NCBI RefSeq assembly: GCF_001469875.2
Contig: NZ_LOPW02000005.1
Coordinates: 224,100 to 288,099 of the forward strand
Length of the DNA stretch: 64,000 nucleotides
DNA from: Haloferax marisrubri
Lineage (GTDB): Archaea > Halobacteriota > Halobacteria > Halobacteriales > Haloferacaceae
Direction: 5' to 3'
Below are positions 61,211 through 64,000 of the stretch, one piece after another. The translations under genes were made by a program, and so were the position numbers. How positions within the stretch are numbered: position 1 is the first letter of the stretch; the number at the start of each line of letters is the position of its first letter. A model generated the notes under the pieces. It was not told the DNA's origin. It saw only the letters and a program-made list of their open reading frames with translations, and made no database searches.

Positions 61211-62431
61211 CTACTCGGCCCGCAGCGCAACGAGTCGCCGTGGTCCGTCGTCGCCGCCCGATTCGACGACGAACAGCGCGTCGTGGGCGGGTGTCGGGCC
61301 AGTTAGCGCGCGACCCGCGACCTCGTATCGCCAGCGCTCGGCCCCGACGCGAGTGTCGTCGAGGCCGACGCCGCCGCCGGCGTCGTAGGCGACGACGCCG
61401 CCGCTCTTGCTCGTGTCCGAGACGAATACCGTATCACCGGCACCCGCTGGCGGGGCGAAGAAATCGTCGCCGGCCGCCCACGAGGGGGAGCCAGCGCGCT
61501 TGTCGAAGGCGTCGAGGCCGGTCCCGTCGGTCGAAAAGACGCGCCGGGGACCGACGACCAGCGAGCCGTGCGGCGAGGGGTCTTCGCGGTGCCAGCCCAC
61601 GGCACCGGCGCGGAGGCCGCCTCTGAGTCGGGCGACGCCCGCGCCGAAGAAGCCCGCGAACACGTCGTTCGACTCGGCGACCGCGAGCGCCTGCACGCCG
61701 CCGGGGAGTTTGGTTCGCCACTCTCCGCTCGCGCCGTGTTCGGTGCCCTCGTCGCGGAACGTGAACACTTCGCCGCCCTCCGTCCCCGCGACGACGGTGT
61801 CGTACCGGGCCGCGAGGGACCGAACCGCGCCGAACACCTCCTCGCGCCACTCGACGGTCCCGTCGCTGGCGCGGACGCGGTAGAGATTCCCCGCGGTGTC
61901 AGCGGCGTAGAGGCGGTCGCGGTCCGGTTCGGGCCGGACGACGGGTGCCCAGACGCTCGACTCGGTCGGCGCGTGCCACGCTTCCTCGCCGTCGTGGGTG
62001 TACGCGAGCACGCCAGTTCTGGTCCCGACGTGGCCGACGTAGACGCGCTCCGAATCGACCGTCACCGACGAGCGGAACCCGCTCTGGGGGTCGCTTTCGA
62101 CCGACCACAGCTCGGTGCCGTCGGCGACCGAAAACGCCCGGAGGCGCTCGCTGGTGGCGAAGTACACCGTCTCGTCGAACACGACCGGGCGCGCCAGTTC
62201 GAGGCCGTTCACGTCGATGCCCCACGACTCGTCGGGCTCCGACGCCGGGCCGGTCGCACGGGGGTTGTAGCCCGTCCCCTCGGGGGAGAAGTACGGATGC
62301 GGCCAGTCGGCGCGCCCGTCGCCCGTAGAGCCCCCGTCGCCGCCGACACAGCCCGCGAGTCCGGCGGCCGCGCCGGTTCCGAGGGTCCCGAGGAAAGCAC
62401 GTCTGGATAGGTCCGCGTCGGGGTGTCTCAC
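61211..62431 (-). CDS. PQQ-like beta-propeller lipoprotein, second of a tandem pair
   Basis: The 406-residue protein from a GTG start has a Tat signal (SRRAFLGTLGTGAAAGLAGC) with lipobox LAGC. PQQ-type propeller repeats follow, each with an 'A.DG...W' turn such as FSVADGTELWSVES and VRASDGTVEWREEVFGAV. The repeats form a propeller of about seven blades, which usually binds partner proteins or ligands and is not itself an enzyme. The GTG overlaps the upstream gene's stop (GTGA), so it is translationally coupled. Confidence 0.85.
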   Translation of the reverse strand: MRHPDADLSRRAFLGTLGTGAAAGLAGCVGGDGGSTGDGRADWPHPYFSPEGTGYNPRATGPASEPDESWGIDVNGLELARPVVFDETVYFATSERLRAFSVADGTELWSVESDPQSGFRSSVTVDSERVYVGHVGTRTGVLAYTHDGEEAWHAPTESSVWAPVVRPEPDRDRLYAADTAGNLYRVRASDGTVEWREEVFGAVRSLAARYDTVVAGTEGGEVFTFRDEGTEHGASGEWRTKLPGGVQALAVAESNDVFAGFFGAGVARLRGGLRAGAVGWHREDPSPHGSLVVGPRRVFSTDGTGLDAFDKRAGSPSWAAGDDFFAPPAGAGDTVFVSDTSKSGGVVAYDAGGGVGLDDTRVGAERWRYEVAGRALTGPTPAHDALFVVESGGDDGPRRLVALRAE

Positions 62432-63795
62432 GACTCTGACCCTCCCGCGTTCGCGGCTGCCTCCCCGGTCGCGGTCGTCCCCGCAGTCGCGGTCGTCCCC
62501 GCGCTCGACCCGTCGGCGTCGCCGACGACGGTCATGCTCAGCAGGCCGTCGTCGCGGACGACCGGGCAGTACACCCGCCGGTCGGTCGCGGCGAGCGAGT
62601 GGCCGACGTAGCGCCCGAGCGAAATCGACCAGCGCTCGCGGTCGCCGAACAGGCCGCCGTCGTCGGTTCGGTTCAGCGCGACCAGTTCGCCCTGCCCGGT
62701 GCCGACGTAGACCGTGTCGCCGACGATACTCGCGGCGGAGACGCTCTCTCTCGGGTCGTACGTCCATCGTTCCTCGCCGGTCGCGCTGTCGAGCGCGCGG
62801 AGCGACCCGCGGGCGGCGTAGAGGCGCTCGCCGTCGAACGCGAGTCGCCTGTGGACGCCGCGGTCGTCCTCCCAGACCACGTCGCCGTTGCGCCGTTCGA
62901 GCGCGGCGATGCGGTCCCAGCCCGCGAGGTACACCCGCTCGTCGCCGACGACCGGCGCGACGGCCTCGACCGTCTCGGTCGGTGCCTGCCAGTAGGCGCT
63001 GCCGTCAGTTCCGAGGCAGTAGAGCCGCTGTCCCTCGGTGACCACGAAGACCGAGTTGAGGTTGACCGCGAGGGGACGCCGGACAGCGCCGAACAGCGAC
63101 CGCGTCCACCTGACTTCTCCGGCGTCGATGTCCACCGCGCAGACGCGCTCGTCGTCGAGACCGAGAAACAGCGTCTCGCGGTCGTTGGAGAACGCCGGCG
63201 GCGTCTGCGGGCGGCCGGGGAGTTCGATGGTCCGGAACTCCCGACCGGTCCGGGCGCGGTAGAGCACGAGCCGGTTCGGGCCGTGGACCGTCACTCCAAG
63301 CGAGTAGACGACTCCGTCGAGGACGACCGGGGCGGTCCAACTGTCGCCCTGTGCGTTCCACAACTCCTCGCCGGTGGCCGGGTCGATTGCCCGCATCTGG
63401 TCGCCGGGCGTGTAGGCCACCCCGTCGGCGACGACGGGTTCGATGGAGTCCATCCCGAAGTCGGGTTCGTACTCGACGGTGGGGTCAGAGACGGCGGTGC
63501 CTTCGCGGAGGAACGCGGTGTTGGCGTCGTCGTGGGCGTAGGTCCGCCAGTCGCTTTCGAAGCGGACGCCCTCGGGGAAGTCGTCGTCAGTTTGTCCCCG
63601 GTCGCCGCCGAGGCACCCGGCGAGGCCGACGGCTGCGCCCGCCCCGAGTAGGCGAAGCACGCCGCGACGGGTGCTGGTGCTGCTGGTGCCTGCGGCGGGC
63701 GGAGGCGAACTGCGGGCGGCGGACGAAGCCACGCTGTCGGTCGCGGCCGAGTCGTGGGCGGAGGGCGAATCGGGAGGGTTCCTGCGGGAACGCAT
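62428..63795 (-). CDS. PQQ-like beta-propeller lipoprotein, first of a tandem pair
   Basis: The 455-residue protein has an unusually long n-region of about 40 Ser/Ala/Pro-rich residues before the twin Arg (STRRGVLRLLGAGAAVGLAGC) and lipobox LAGC. Propeller repeats then follow (AIDPATGEELWNAQGD, CAVDIDAGEVRWTRSLFGAV, ALDSATGEERWTYDP). It is paralogous to the next gene; segments like SLFGAVRRPLAV and VFGAVRSLAARY match in both. It is probably an exported, lipid-anchored protein. The long N-terminus could mean a later true start, but no better ATG exists. A TATA-like box is at 63821. Confidence 0.85.
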   Translation of the reverse strand: MRSRRNPPDSPSAHDSAATDSVASSAARSSPPPAAGTSSTSTRRGVLRLLGAGAAVGLAGCLGGDRGQTDDDFPEGVRFESDWRTYAHDDANTAFLREGTAVSDPTVEYEPDFGMDSIEPVVADGVAYTPGDQMRAIDPATGEELWNAQGDSWTAPVVLDGVVYSLGVTVHGPNRLVLYRARTGREFRTIELPGRPQTPPAFSNDRETLFLGLDDERVCAVDIDAGEVRWTRSLFGAVRRPLAVNLNSVFVVTEGQRLYCLGTDGSAYWQAPTETVEAVAPVVGDERVYLAGWDRIAALERRNGDVVWEDDRGVHRRLAFDGERLYAARGSLRALDSATGEERWTYDPRESVSAASIVGDTVYVGTGQGELVALNRTDDGGLFGDRERWSISLGRYVGHSLAATDRRVYCPVVRDDGLLSMTVVGDADGSSAGTTATAGTTATGEAAANAGGSES

Positions 63796-63820
63796 CTACC
63801 ACAACTGCACAACACCGTGA

Positions 63821-63830
63821 CAAGTAACTT
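63821..63830 (-). promoter_or_regulatory. TATA-like box of the propeller operon
   Basis: AAGTAACTTT on the plus strand (AAAGTTACTT on the minus) lies about 30 nt before the ATG at 63795, serving both propeller genes. Confidence 0.4.
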
Positions 63831-63933
63831 TTCGCCGGGAGCGGTGAGGGCGCGAAAACGAAGGGGACGCTGGGATGCGGAACAACGTGAAAAACGGACG
63901 AAAAACCGAGGTACTGGGGCCGAACTCGTCGGC

Positions 63934-64000
63934 TCAGGCCGCGGGTCTGGTACGGCGGGCGGCCGAGCGGTCGTGCAGCATGCTGCCGAGCGCGCCGCCG
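63934..64000 (-). CDS. C-terminal end of a protein cut by the right window edge
   Basis: The minus strand has an open frame running from the edge to a stop at 63934. It reads GGALGSMLHDRSAARRTRPA near its end, with an Arg-rich tail. Only about 21 residues are visible. Gene identity is unknown. Confidence 0.35.
   Translation of the reverse strand, partial: GGALGSMLHDRSAARRTRPAA

Overview
The window is chromosomal DNA of a haloarchaeon, almost certainly a Haloferax species. The DNA is strongly GC-rich (by eye about two thirds G+C), the predicted proteins are very acidic, exported proteins carry Tat signals with lipoboxes, and archaeal lineage genes are present: digeranylgeranylglycerophospholipid reductase, transcription factor S, PspA, an archaeal split GMP synthase, and a protein that I recognise as SAMP1 of Haloferax volcanii. 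Many genes have a TATA-like box about 26-30 nt before the start codon, as expected for leaderless haloarchaeal mRNAs. I saw no rRNA, tRNA, insertion sequence or CRISPR array. The content looks like a core chromosome, with one short patch (16.26-18.05 kb) that may be acquired.

Layout. 0-9.5 kb: an FAD-linked oxidase cut by the left edge, a membrane-anchored protein, a flavodoxin, the thiamine operon thiE-thiM-thiD, an HpcH/HpaI aldolase, a methyltransferase, an aldo/keto reductase and a ring-cleaving dioxygenase-like protein. 9.5-18 kb: a class V aminotransferase with a tautomerase, a PAS histidine kinase with a degenerate receiver, an NRAMP-like transporter lacking the metal motif, a flippase, a broken gene tail and a lower-GC MthK-like channel. 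18-28 kb: a Tat lipoprotein, the archaeal lipid reductase, a D-2-hydroxyacid dehydrogenase, ilvD, a MoaB/MogA protein with a His-rich tail, a FilR1-type regulator divergent from an MDR dehydrogenase, and small proteins. 27.8-38.9 kb: a Vms1-like release factor, a DgcN/DgcA-like pair, PspA, transcription factor S, zinc proteins, a RecA-fold protein without the Walker A lysine, and a beta-RFAP synthase-like GHMP protein. 39-49.5 kb: two exported proteins (DUF4382, DUF4397), the operon pyrG-guaAb-DUF7126, an acetyltransferase, an aldo/keto reductase, a 55-residue zinc ribbon, PEP carboxylase and a Rieske protein. 49.7-55.6 kb: SAMP1, two tandem membrane proteins with TrkA-C domains, a K+ channel with TVGYGD filter, and an HPP-UspA protein. 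55.6-60 kb: uridine phosphorylase, a PfkB kinase and DeoC, a likely nucleoside catabolic set. 60-64 kb: a Ca2+/Na+ antiporter-like protein and two tandem PQQ-type beta-propeller lipoproteins.

The themes that tie genes together are thiamine salvage, a K+ channel/RCK_C cluster, nucleoside breakdown to sugar phosphates, pyrimidine/purine nucleotide synthesis, and a possible N-acyl amino acid racemisation pathway. The best candidates for poorly described biology are the DgcN/DgcA-like operon, the tandem RCK_C membrane proteins beside a channel and SAMP1, the NRAMP-like and RecA-like proteins that have lost their hallmark residues, and the His-tailed MoaB. Function assignments rest on reading motifs by eye and on family knowledge. 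No database search was run.
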